A DNA stretch of 34,128 nt from Parcubacteria group bacterium GW2011_GWD2_42_14 (GCA_000998045.1 LCCS01000005.1:1-34128); one strand, 5' to 3'. Shown: positions 7,974 to 16,189, counted from the first letter of the stretch. The notes: generated from the letters alone by a model not told the origin. Translations and numbers: made by a program.

Positions 7974-9014
7974 TTAGGCTATAACAGTCTGCTCCTTTTT
8001 AACAAGGGAGGCCGGGTGTGTCACCGATACCACCGTCCCACGTTCGGTACTTACTCTATCTATCTTAGCATTCAACTGCTTTGTTAAAGATTCAAGAATA
8101 TTTGTTCCGAGTCCAACTCCGTTTTTAAAAGTCGCTTTGAGTCCCACACCATCATCACCAACACTCAGCTTCCATTTTTTTCCCCTCGTTTCATAGCTGA
8201 CTGTTATTTGACCTTCTCCACTGGGGAAGGCGTGCTTCAAAGCGTTCATGACCAACTCTGTGGTAATGAGTCCAAGACTAATAGCTTCATCGGGAGTGAC
8301 GGAGCCCCCTTTTCCTGTGACTTTTAATGAAATCGGCTTATTACCGCTTATCATTGATTTTGCGAGACTTCCACAGAGCATTCTTAGGTAATCCAAGACG
8401 GGTATCAACGAACCATCACTCGTGGGGTCAAGATTTTTCTGAACAGTCGCAATCGAGATAATTCGGTCATGCGCGTCTTCAAGGTGAGCTCGACCCTCTT
8501 TGGATCTTACAGTACCAGCCTTTAGAAGAATTATACTTGCAATAAGCTGAAGACTATTTGCGATACGGTGACGCATCTCTTTGAGAAGAGTATCTTTTTG
8601 CAACATCAGATTTTTTTTGTCGTGTGCTTCCTTATTCTGATCTGTTATGTCAGTTATGGAAACAAAAATATCTTGCTTTTTATTTTTAAGTTTAATTGAA
8701 TGAGCATTTAGGACCATTACCCGCAAACCCAATCGTTCAAATGTATGCAAGACCTCATACCCTTCAATTTTAGTTTTGTCGGGGATAACTTGTTCGAGTA
8801 GTGAAATAAGCGCTGGGATATTCCATTCGCCAGTACCTAATTCTGCAAACTTTTTTCCATGAATTTCCTCATACCTAACTCCAAACTTTTCGTAAAACGC
8901 CCGATTGCCGACAAGGACATGAAGATTTTTGTCCAATATCACTATTGGCTCACGCAGTGCATCTATAATTGCCGCACTTAATTCTGGGTCTAAGCCCTGT
9001 AAAGTTTTATCCAC
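7974..9014 (-). CDS. PAS sensor histidine kinase, HisKA_2/HWE-like
   Basis: 346 aa with no TM segment, so probably cytosolic. A PAS domain lies at about 15-125 (EPIVILDKNLHVLVGNRAFYEKFG ending IFVSITDITDQN). The HisKA_2-type dimerisation box follows with phospho-acceptor His149 in LLKEMRHRIANSLQLIAS. The HATPase has the N-box TTELVMNALKHAF, G1 VGDDGVGL, and GVGLGTNILESL. The start is GTG at 9014; TATACT (9022-9027) ends 7 nt upstream and there is no SD, a leaderless geometry. No response regulator lies in the window, so its partner is elsewhere. The divergent gene is the Nudix regulator at 9134. Confidence 0.9.
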   Translation of the reverse strand: MDKTLQGLDPELSAAIIDALREPIVILDKNLHVLVGNRAFYEKFGVRYEEIHGKKFAELGTGEWNIPALISLLEQVIPDKTKIEGYEVLHTFERLGLRVMVLNAHSIKLKNKKQDIFVSITDITDQNKEAHDKKNLMLQKDTLLKEMRHRIANSLQLIASIILLKAGTVRSKEGRAHLEDAHDRIISIATVQKNLDPTSDGSLIPVLDYLRMLCGSLAKSMISGNKPISLKVTGKGGSVTPDEAISLGLITTELVMNALKHAFPSGEGQITVSYETRGKKWKLSVGDDGVGLKATFKNGVGLGTNILESLTKQLNAKIDRVSTERGTVVSVTHPASLVKKEQTVIA

Positions 9015-9133
9015 AATATTTAGTATATATATTTAACATTAAAACCCGATGAAGTTTCGGTAATAATCGGATATACCAGCCCAAACGCTAGACGTACACA
9101 AAACTTTGTGATAGCGTAAAATGTACATTAACT

Positions 9134-9811
9134 ATGAACAAACAATCTACAGAAATACAGACGGCACGGGTAGCTGTCGACACCGTAGTTTTTTCTGTTT
9201 TTGATGGAGCACTCCATGTATTACTTATTTCAGTAAACAGACCTCCTCATTATAAAAACATGAATGGTCTTCCAGGGGGGTTGATGACCATGAAAGAAAC
9301 TTCTGATGAAGCGGTACGACGCCATCTTTCTGGCAAGATTGGTTTGTTTCATTTGTACTTTGAACAACTATATACCTTTACCGCTATACACAGAGACAAA
9401 CGCAATCGAGTGGTTGCAATAGCTCACCTTGGGCTTGTGACAGAGTCAGAAGCAAAGGGGGTCGCTAGGGAAGGGGGTAGGTGGGTACCTGTCCTTGAGG
9501 TAGGACAACTTGCGTATGATCACAATGAAATCCTCAATACCGCTGTGTTACGCCTCGCAGGCAAACTGTTGTACACAAACATAGTTCGACACCTACTTCC
9601 AAAGAAGTTTACCCTCACGGAACTACAGAAAGTGTATGAGATTATTCGCAACGAAACTTTTGATAAACGTAACTTCCGCAAAAAGATACTTTCTATGAAT
9701 ATCATAAAAGATACCCACGAAATGCAAACTGGCGTAGCCAACCGACCTGCTTCACTCTTCACCTTTACAGGAACAAAGGTTACTGAAATCCCTCTGATTT
9801 CTTCTATCTAA
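9134..9811 (+). CDS. NrtR-like Nudix-fold transcriptional regulator
   Basis: 225 aa. An N-terminal Nudix fold (about 10-140) with DTVVFSVFDGALHVLLI and NGLPGG is followed by a C-terminal winged-helix segment (about 150-225: FTLTELQKVYEIIRNETFDKRNFRKKI). This is the architecture of NrtR/COG4111 regulators, which bind ADP-ribose-type ligands and repress NAD or sugar genes. The Nudix box is degenerate: its REUXEEXGU part reads RHLSGKIGL (63-71), so hydrolysis is unlikely and ligand sensing more likely. It lies directly before a repeat/palindrome region and the J-pseudokinase operon, whose regulator it probably is. Confidence 0.85.
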   Translation: MNKQSTEIQTARVAVDTVVFSVFDGALHVLLISVNRPPHYKNMNGLPGGLMTMKETSDEAVRRHLSGKIGLFHLYFEQLYTFTAIHRDKRNRVVAIAHLGLVTESEAKGVAREGGRWVPVLEVGQLAYDHNEILNTAVLRLAGKLLYTNIVRHLLPKKFTLTELQKVYEIIRNETFDKRNFRKKILSMNIIKDTHEMQTGVANRPASLFTFTGTKVTEIPLISSI

Positions 9812-9911
9812 CTTATTGTTATATTGACACTATGATACTTTTCATGTCATAGCTTATTGTTATATTGACACTAACTAACTCTTCCTATATCTTAGTGTTA
9901 GATACACACTA
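9812..9911 (+). promoter_or_regulatory. Operator/promoter zone upstream of the J-pseudokinase operon
   Basis: A 21-bp direct repeat beginning CTTATTGTTATATTG occurs at 9812-9832 and 9853-9873, 41 bp apart (about four helical turns). TTGACA at 9865-9870, inside the second copy, and TATCTT at 9888-9893 with a 17-nt spacer form a good promoter. Half-sites ACACTAA (9869-9875) and TTAGTGT (9892-9898) are inverted across the -10. TAGTGT/ACACTA (9893-9911) forms a 19-bp palindrome over the start-site region. This is consistent with repression by the adjacent NrtR-like protein; binding is inferred. Confidence 0.6.
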
Positions 9912-9954
9912 TGTAGTAACAACCGGTGTTTGTTCTTTGACATAGGAGGAGAAA

Positions 9955-11085
9955 ATGACAACTACTTTTGAGGTGATTTCAGAAAAAATCACCACAGCAA
10001 AAAGATTTGCTGACGTATTCGGCGAAATCAGTTCAAACGATGTAGCACAAAAGTTGCGTGAGCTAAGGAAGCAATACGTGTACATGGCTAAGTTTATACA
10101 TCCTGACCGCGTGTCCAAAGATGAGGCTGAAATGGCCAACACGGTCTTTAGAGATTTTGTTGGTTTGTATGAGCAAGCAAAGAATGCTCTCGAAAATGAC
10201 TCCTACAAAAAACCTCTTACACCACGTGACGTGCAAAGTGCTGGTGTGCAAGACAGTGTCATTGCAACACGTTCGCATACGTACGTGGTAAAAAACACAA
10301 TCTGGGCTGAAGGTGACTTTTCAGATATCCACCTTGGCAAGACAGAAGATGGGACACCGGTACTGATAAAGGTAGCGACAGACCCAACAATGAACCAGTA
10401 CTTGGAACACGAATTCTCTGTGTACAAGAGTATGGATACACATTCGGCAAAGACACAGGTGTTGCAGTATATTCCCAAACTCCTTGATTCGATACTCGTA
10501 GACTTACCTGGTAACAGGCAGATTCGTGTAAACGTGTTTCTGTATCAGGAAGGTTACGTGTCACTTACGAAGATTCGGGAGGTGTATCCCAAGGGACTTG
10601 ATCCGCGCGATGCTTCATGGATATGGAGGCGTGTCTTAGGACACGTCATAACAGCCGAGATGTTGGGAGTGGTGCATGGGGCTATCGTGCCCGACCACAC
10701 ACTTGTTCATCCGATAACGCACGATCCAATAAACATAGGTTGGGCGCACAGCATGCCTCATAAAGGCATGTCCACACGCCTCACAACCTGTATTGATAGA
10801 TGGAAAGCGTGGTATCCAAAGGAGGTGTTTGACCACAAAGTGCCAACACGCAGGACCGACTTGTATATGGCAGGAAAGACGATGCTGTACCTTTTGGGAG
10901 GAGATGTTATACAAAACCATTTCCCAAAAACTGTTCCTCAGCAGGTGCAGAAGATAGTGCAACGTTGTGTTGACGTGAACCCGTCAAACCGACCAGAAAA
11001 CGGATATGAAGTACTCCAACAGTTTACGAACACAATCCATGGACTGTGGGGGAAAACATACCGTAAACTTGCAGTGCCAAACTGA
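9955..11085 (+). CDS. J-domain protein fused to a protein-kinase-like (pseudokinase) domain
   Basis: 376 aa. Residues 15-80 are a DnaJ-type J domain with HPD at 49-51 between helices, so it should stimulate an Hsp70. Residues 105-375 follow the protein-kinase fold: a nucleotide-loop-like GDFSDIHLGKTEDG, a VLIKVA strand with Lys139, and Glu151/153 in the alpha-C region. The catalytic loop, however, reads HGAIVPDHTLVHP (241-253) in place of HxD...N, and the DFG position reads GWA (262-264). The catalytic Asp, Asn and metal-binding Asp all appear absent, so I call it a pseudokinase. SD GGAGGAG lies just before ATG. First gene of a three-gene operon; TGA stop, then 31 nt to the VWA gene. Confidence 0.82.
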   Translation: MTTTFEVISEKITTAKRFADVFGEISSNDVAQKLRELRKQYVYMAKFIHPDRVSKDEAEMANTVFRDFVGLYEQAKNALENDSYKKPLTPRDVQSAGVQDSVIATRSHTYVVKNTIWAEGDFSDIHLGKTEDGTPVLIKVATDPTMNQYLEHEFSVYKSMDTHSAKTQVLQYIPKLLDSILVDLPGNRQIRVNVFLYQEGYVSLTKIREVYPKGLDPRDASWIWRRVLGHVITAEMLGVVHGAIVPDHTLVHPITHDPINIGWAHSMPHKGMSTRLTTCIDRWKAWYPKEVFDHKVPTRRTDLYMAGKTMLYLLGGDVIQNHFPKTVPQQVQKIVQRCVDVNPSNRPENGYEVLQQFTNTIHGLWGKTYRKLAVPN

Positions 11086-11116
11086 GAAATATAACTTTTA
11101 CAGAGTGGAGGAAATC

Positions 11117-12136
11117 ATGGGTGGAGGAAAATGGGACACAGGTATCTACAGTAGTGCAAAGGCTTCTCGACGTTCGTCGGGTATTGATGATTTCGACTAC
11201 ACCGCTAAGGTGCGTTCGGGAAAGGTATCAAAAGTGAACGAAGTGCTTGACGCAAAGAAAATGGTCAATCCTGACAGTTCACGCTACCCTTTCCCGCTTC
11301 GTGAAAGCAGAGACAGTGACGAGCATCCGCTATCGGTACCAGTCGCAATGTTCTTCGACGTGACTGGCTCCATGGGACATATCCCGAGGGTGCTGCAAGA
11401 AAAGTTACCAAAACTGATGGATGTCATCATCGACAAGGCCGGTCTCTCTGACCCGCAGGTACTTGTTGGGGCAATTGGTGACGCTACATGCGACAGGTAC
11501 CCGTTTCAGGTTGGGCAGTTCGAGTCGGATAACAGTTTTGACGAACAGCTCCGGCAGATAATCCTCGAGGGAGGTGGTGGTGGGCAAACGTTTGAATCGT
11601 ATGCTCTCGCGTACCACTTTGCGGCATACCACACGGCTACAGATGCCTACGAAAAGAGGGGTAAGAAGGGATACTTTTTTACCATGGGTGATGAAGCTCC
11701 TTGGCCGACAGTGACCGTCGAGGAAATGTCTGCCGTGTTCGGAATTTCCACAGGGGAGAACGAGACCGTCGAAAGCCTGCTTGCGCGTGCGCAAGAGAAA
11801 TGGGATATGTTCCATTTGTTCGCAGTCGACGGTGGGTACCCTCATACCAAAAAAATTCATGACCGTTGGCGTGCTCTGTTTGGCGAACGATTTATCATGG
11901 TTGAGGACTCAAGACTCGTGTGTGAAGTTATCGCTGGCATTATCCATATGATGGAAAATTCCTACGATGCTGACCGCGTCGTTCAAGACATTGGGCTTTC
12001 GGGCAAAAACGCTTCCATGGTAAAAAATGCTCTCGTTCCTCTCTCTACCTCTTCTTCACTCGTCGTGAGGGCGGTTGCAGAAGGTACTGCATTGACGAAT
12101 AGTGGTCGCCGAAAAAGAGGGGTAACCCGTCTTTAG
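11117..12136 (+). CDS. VWA-domain protein with MIDAS motif
   Basis: 339 aa, start at 11117 behind GGAGG (11107-11111); the longer open frame to 11006 would overlap the J-pseudokinase gene. An N-terminal polar stretch of about 70 residues is followed by a von Willebrand A domain. The MIDAS begins FFDVTGSMG (Asp81, Thr83, Ser85, a DxTxS variant of DxSxS). The Thr site lies in a Gly-rich loop, GGGGGQTFES, and the third metal site is FFTMGDEAP. There is no signal peptide or TM, so it is cytosolic. VWA proteins of this type usually act as metal-dependent assembly platforms. Position suggests it works with the pseudokinase and PurA-like enzyme. Confidence 0.85.
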   Translation: MGGGKWDTGIYSSAKASRRSSGIDDFDYTAKVRSGKVSKVNEVLDAKKMVNPDSSRYPFPLRESRDSDEHPLSVPVAMFFDVTGSMGHIPRVLQEKLPKLMDVIIDKAGLSDPQVLVGAIGDATCDRYPFQVGQFESDNSFDEQLRQIILEGGGGGQTFESYALAYHFAAYHTATDAYEKRGKKGYFFTMGDEAPWPTVTVEEMSAVFGISTGENETVESLLARAQEKWDMFHLFAVDGGYPHTKKIHDRWRALFGERFIMVEDSRLVCEVIAGIIHMMENSYDADRVVQDIGLSGKNASMVKNALVPLSTSSSLVVRAVAEGTALTNSGRRKRGVTRL

Positions 12137-12154
12137 GTAATTGTTAATCCATTT

Positions 12155-12184
12155 GTACGGTGGCACGACTTTGTGCCACCGTAC
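12155..12184 (+). promoter_or_regulatory. Perfect 12-bp hairpin between the VWA and PurA-like genes
   Basis: GTACGGTGGCAC (12155-12166) and GTGCCACCGTAC (12173-12184) form a perfect stem around the loop GACTTT. There is no T-run after it, and the SD of the next gene starts 12-13 nt downstream. It may stabilise or separate mRNA segments, attenuate, or be a processing site; it is not a canonical terminator. Confidence 0.55.
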
Positions 12185-12208
12185 CTCATGTATACAAAGG
12201 AGAACACC

Positions 12209-13609
12209 ATGCAAGCTACTATAGTGATTGATCTTGGATTTGGAGACGCTGGCAAAGGAACGATGGTTGATTATTTGTCGCGGGGAATGCGTGAGCCGGT
12301 CATTGTGCGCTTTAACGGCGGAGCTCAGGCAGCGCACAACGTGGTAACGCCACGTGGCGTACATCATACGTTCTCTCAGTTTGGAAGTGGCACGCTCGTT
12401 GATGGAGTCCGCACCTTCCTTTCGAGATTTATGTTGCTTGACCCCTACGCACTTCTTGCGGAATCACGCGGACTTGAGAAACTTGGAGTAAAAAATCCGC
12501 TTGCGCGTGTCATGGTAGACGGTGAGGCACTCGTGGTGACACCTTTCCACAAAGCAGCGAACCGCTTACGTGAGGTACTGCGGGGAAACGGCAGGCACGG
12601 CAGTGTCGGTATGGGAATAGGTGAGACTATGGCAGACATGCTAGCGTTTCCTCACTTGGCGGTACGAGCTCAAGATTTGCGCTCCTTAGCAACCATTGAA
12701 ATGAAGTGTCGAGGTCTTCAGGAACTAAAGTATTCTGAATTCAAAGACTCTTTTACTGGCGTCGCCGCCACGGGATTTCTTCCCGATGAACTTAGAATAC
12801 TGACGGATCCTTTTGCACCTAGAAAGGTTGCGTATGAAATGGTACGAATCGCACGACTGTTTTCGCTGGTTTCAATGAAAACTTTAGAACGACTTTCGTA
12901 CACACACCCGCTTATTTTTGAAGGAGCACAAGGAGTACTTATTGACGAGTGGCACGGCTTTCATCCCTACACTACGTGGAGTACCACAACCAACGCCAAC
13001 GCCAACATACTACTGAGGGAGATTGTGTATCCTAACAACGTGACGCGCCTTGGTGTCGTGCGGGCGTATGGTACACGGCACGGACCTGGACCATTCCCGA
13101 GTGAAAATATGGAACTCACGATGCGGTTACCTGACAAACATAACAACTTTGGAATATGGCAGGGAGGGTTTCGGGTAGGGTGGCTTGATATACCACTTAC
13201 GCGATACGCTCTTACGGTCTCTGATGGTACTGAGAGTGTGGCACTCACACATCTCGACCGGTATGCCACGTTACCACAAAAACGATTGGTTACGGCATAC
13301 AAGGTCTTGAAGGGAAAACTGACAGAAAGGGAAAAGGCAGTAATTGTGGTAGATTGGAAAAAATCACAAGGTGACGAAATGTATATTGTCTCATTTCGAA
13401 GGAAATCCAATCTTGAAGACCTTGAGTATCAGGAAATGCTTGGTGAGATTCTTACGAAGGCGACGCCAGTAGTCGAAGACATTGACTACACCGAGGAACG
13501 CTTTATTGAGTATGTGAGTAAACTTCTTTCTCTTCCTATTTCTGTCACCTCTCACGGACCGACGGCCTTTGAAAAGCTTGAAAAAGTGAAAATACAGAAG
13601 GCTGCATAG
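12209..13609 (+). CDS. Divergent adenylosuccinate synthetase (PurA)-fold enzyme
   Basis: 466 aa, start at 12209 behind AAAGGAG. The PurA fold is clear along the length: GFGDAGKGT (10-18, normally QWGDEGKGK), RFNGGAQAAHN (34-44, keeping the catalytic His), GMGIGE (134-139, normally GRGIGP), FEGAQGVLID, VVRAYGTRHGPGPFPSE and GWLDIPLTRYA. Catalytic Asp13 and His43 are retained. The Arg-rich aspartate loop before GWLD (TTGRRRR-like) is instead IWQGGFRV, and the guanine motif TKLD is THLD. So the ligase chemistry may be kept but the amino donor and nucleotide are likely different. No PurB or other purine gene is near. Last gene of the operon. Confidence 0.85.
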   Translation: MQATIVIDLGFGDAGKGTMVDYLSRGMREPVIVRFNGGAQAAHNVVTPRGVHHTFSQFGSGTLVDGVRTFLSRFMLLDPYALLAESRGLEKLGVKNPLARVMVDGEALVVTPFHKAANRLREVLRGNGRHGSVGMGIGETMADMLAFPHLAVRAQDLRSLATIEMKCRGLQELKYSEFKDSFTGVAATGFLPDELRILTDPFAPRKVAYEMVRIARLFSLVSMKTLERLSYTHPLIFEGAQGVLIDEWHGFHPYTTWSTTTNANANILLREIVYPNNVTRLGVVRAYGTRHGPGPFPSENMELTMRLPDKHNNFGIWQGGFRVGWLDIPLTRYALTVSDGTESVALTHLDRYATLPQKRLVTAYKVLKGKLTEREKAVIVVDWKKSQGDEMYIVSFRRKSNLEDLEYQEMLGEILTKATPVVEDIDYTEERFIEYVSKLLSLPISVTSHGPTAFEKLEKVKIQKAA

Positions 13610-13623
13610 CAGTTCCTTCAATA

Positions 13624-13655
13624 CTAACCGACTACTAATTTAGTTGGTTAGTTTG
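13624..13655 (+). terminator. Terminator after the PurA-like gene
   Basis: CTAACCGACTA (13624-13634) pairs at 10 of 11 positions with TAGTTGGTTAG (13641-13651), followed by TTTG. It closes the 9955-13609 operon. Confidence 0.65.
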
Positions 13656-13718
13656 TGTGTTAACGTGAGGTTCAAACTTTTAATATATGAGAAGCAATGT
13701 TGGTGGTATACTCAACGC

Positions 13719-14549
13719 ATGGAAAGGAAAGTACCCAAAGTTGGTTTGGCACTGAGCGGAGGCGCTACATTAGGTATTGCTCATGTGGGCGTACTCAAGG
13801 CCTTTGCTGATCACCATATTCCAATAGATTACATAAGTGGCACGAGTACCGGCTCCCTTGTGGCTGCGTGCTTTGCCTTTGGTATGCCTTTGTCTCAAAT
13901 GATTGAGATTACAGAGGGGCTTGACTGGAAAAAGATTTCCAAATTTGGATATTCAAGACTTGGTATTAATACTAATAAACCAATGTCAGTTTTCATTACT
14001 GATTTATTAGGAGATGTAAAAATCGAAGATGCCAACATCCCTTTGGCTATAGTCGCAACAGATATTGAATCATTCGAGATGGTAGTTTTACGTGAGGGGA
14101 GCCTCCATGAAGCTATACGCGCAAGCACATGCATTCCAGGATTCTTTGCTCCTGTCGAACTTAACGGCAGAATGCTTGTTGATGGGGTGCTTTCCGAAAA
14201 TTTACCACTTACCCCTCTCGATGAGATGGGTGCGGTAATCAAGATAGGTGTCAATCTGTCTTCCAATCCAGTGAAAGTACGGCCTCAAAACATACTTGAG
14301 GTGATAAGTAACTCGTACACAGTTCTATCGCGTCATCGTGATGTAAACCTAAATTCCCGTGCTGATGTGATTATCGAACCTGATTTAAACAAATTTGATT
14401 CTAGAAAATTTAAAGATGCAGACCAAATATTAGAAGAAGGTTATAACGCAGCCCTGAAAGCAATTCCTGTAATCAAAGAAATAATATCGTCACATCACAA
14501 AAAGAAAGGATGGCTCGCAGAGCTTCTGTCATTTTTTACTAGTAAGTAG
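13719..14549 (+). CDS. Patatin-like phospholipase (RssA type)
   Basis: 276 aa. The Gly-rich oxyanion loop LSGGATLGIAHVG follows the N-terminus, then the nucleophile elbow GTSTGS (GxSxG) and the DG dyad in LVDGVLSENLP: the complete Ser-Asp patatin set. Such enzymes release fatty acids from phospholipids. A basic C-terminus (SSHHKKKGW) could be membrane-associating. The start at 13719 is chosen because TATACT (13707-13712) ends exactly 6 nt upstream and there is no SD. It lies next to membrane-protein and cardiolipin-synthase genes, suggesting lipid turnover. Confidence 0.9.
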   Translation: MERKVPKVGLALSGGATLGIAHVGVLKAFADHHIPIDYISGTSTGSLVAACFAFGMPLSQMIEITEGLDWKKISKFGYSRLGINTNKPMSVFITDLLGDVKIEDANIPLAIVATDIESFEMVVLREGSLHEAIRASTCIPGFFAPVELNGRMLVDGVLSENLPLTPLDEMGAVIKIGVNLSSNPVKVRPQNILEVISNSYTVLSRHRDVNLNSRADVIIEPDLNKFDSRKFKDADQILEEGYNAALKAIPVIKEIISSHHKKKGWLAELLSFFTSK

Positions 14550-14579
14550 TATATTTTTATAATGTAACAGTTAATTCAT

Positions 14580-14945
14580 ATGGAAATTACACTCTTTTTA
14601 GCAAAATTTTGGGGCAGTCTTTTTATGATACTTGGTGGACTATCTATTGGAGCAAAGTTTTTGGGTAGGGTTATAGAGTATACCGAAGATAAAACCATTA
14701 CTGTCTCCACCGGCTACATAACATTTTTGATGGGGCTAGCTACCGTAACTTTGCATAACATCTGGGTTGCTGATTGGAGAGTGGCTATCACTATTCTAGG
14801 CTGGACTACTTTGATCAAGGGGATCTTGAAAATCGGGTTTCCAACACATATCAACAAACAAGCTCAAATGTTCAAAAACCAATCGACCCTTTGGGGTATT
14901 CCTATATTTATTTTAGGTGCTTGGTTGTACTGGATGAGTTATTGA
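14580..14945 (+). CDS. Small integral membrane protein, 121 aa
   Basis: About four TM segments are seen: ITLFLAKFWGSLFMILGGLSI (2-22), ITFLMGLATVTLHNIWV (47-63), WRVAITILGWTTLIKGIL (66-83) and LWGIPIFILGAWLYWM (104-119). The family is not recognised with certainty. It starts 30 nt after the patatin stop; TATAAT lies 16 nt before ATG. It may be co-expressed with the phospholipase. Bases 14946-15143 downstream hold no gene I can support. Confidence 0.75.
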   Translation: MEITLFLAKFWGSLFMILGGLSIGAKFLGRVIEYTEDKTITVSTGYITFLMGLATVTLHNIWVADWRVAITILGWTTLIKGILKIGFPTHINKQAQMFKNQSTLWGIPIFILGAWLYWMSY

Positions 14946-15143
14946 TTGTAAAAGCCATTCTTTATCATTGTGTATATGGTTGTAGATATTGAACTAACAC
15001 TGAATAGGTTTGGATTTGGAAAAATTTCTGAAAATAAATTTCAGTTTCTATTTTTGAGGTTTTCCAAGTGGAATATACCAAACAAATACTCAATCTCTTT
15101 TGAAATAAATTGGAAAGTGTAAAAAATACGACAAGCAGTGATC

Positions 15144-16189
15144 TTAAAAAACTTTGAACAAGTTTAAGAGTCGCCACAATACTTTCTTATAGTTTGGTTC
15201 ACGCTTGTAGTCATCGAATGTATACAGGATAGAGTTTTTGAAATCCAAATGAAACTGAGAAACTATACTTTCAAGAACCTCTTTGTTCTGTGTCACAAGG
15301 TTCAGTTCATGATTGAAATATTCACTTAAATAATCAAAGTTAAAGCTCCCCACACTAACCCAATCGTCGACCACCACTGTTTTCGCATGTATCATTTCAG
15401 TGTATCTGAAAATCTGTATATTATTCTTCAATAAACTTTTAAAAAATGACTTTGCAATATAGTCACCTAACGCACATCAACATTCCTTCTAGCTGCCTTC
15501 TTAATTACTCTTACCATTTTCCTACTTGGAACGAAGTAAGGGGTTGTTATCCATACTCTTTTTCTGGACCGACTTATCTTACTAAGTATTTCTTTACGTA
15601 GGGCTTTATCCTTCTCTCTTGGGCAATTACCCAAAAAACCTTCGGCATTTTCATTAAGATGCCTATTCATGTACTGATGGGGCCTAGCACTTGTTTTTTC
15701 TAAACTATTCCAGATTGCATCAAAAGAATTTTTCAGGAGTGGGACGAAGTCATTCTCTATTCTCACTTGAGTATCTCTCCAATGTTCCATCTTTTGTCCT
15801 ATCACCACACCCCCTATATATCCGATTTTTTCATCTATCACTAAAACTTTTCTGTGATCCCGGTAGAGGTTAGGGAAGATATTTGAAAGTATATTTTTTC
15901 TACTTAATGCATGAAAACGTAAATCAATGCCGTGTTCTTCAAGATTTACTGTCTCACTTGAAAAGAAAAAGTCGGTACTGCCTACTGAGTCAATCAGGAG
16001 CTTAACCTTAACGCCTTCCTTTGCTTTATTAATCAGTGCTTCTAAAAAAATTTTACCTATTTCACCTTTCTCTAAATCATTAAATAAATACTGCTCAAAA
16101 TAAATACTGCTTTGAGCATTGTTAATATCCCTGAGCATCTCCTCCCATGCGTTTTTAGTAATATAAAATACACTCCAACCATCTTTCAT
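15144..16189 (-). pseudogene. Cardiolipin synthase-like PLD-superfamily gene, split by a frameshift
   Basis: Two consecutive minus-strand frames make one PLD-type phosphatidyltransferase. The 5' part (16189-15467) carries the first HKD motif, HRKVLVIDEKIGYIGG, and ends NVDVR then TAG. The 3' part (to 15144) carries the second, IHAKTVVVDDWVSVGSFNF. Adding one T at the break restores VDVR-LGDYIAKSFF and joins them into about 350 aa, so a single-base deletion is the simplest reading. Even joined, the linker looks several residues shorter than usual. It could be a real pseudogene, an assembly error or slippage. The start at 16189 has TATTAT (16196-16201) ending 6 nt upstream. Confidence 0.85.

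Noticed and set aside
9134-9811. Active Nudix hydrolase
   Set aside because: The REUXEEXGU part of the Nudix box reads RHLSGKIGL, lacking the metal-binding Glu residues, and a winged-helix C-terminus is present.
9812-9873. CRISPR or longer tandem array
   Set aside because: Only two copies of the repeat are present and they overlap promoter elements; no spacer pattern or cas genes.
12155-12184. Intrinsic terminator splitting the operon
   Set aside because: The stem is perfect but has no U-run, and the next gene's SD lies right after it.
12209-13609. Phage-type PurZ (2-aminoadenine pathway) assignment
   Set aside because: Catalytic Asp13 is retained and the aspartate loop is changed, opposite to the PurZ pattern; no phage structural or polymerase genes are nearby.
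15467-16189. Independent short PLD gene with a TTG-started downstream gene
   Set aside because: Each half has only one HKD motif, and a one-base change joins them in the expected order.
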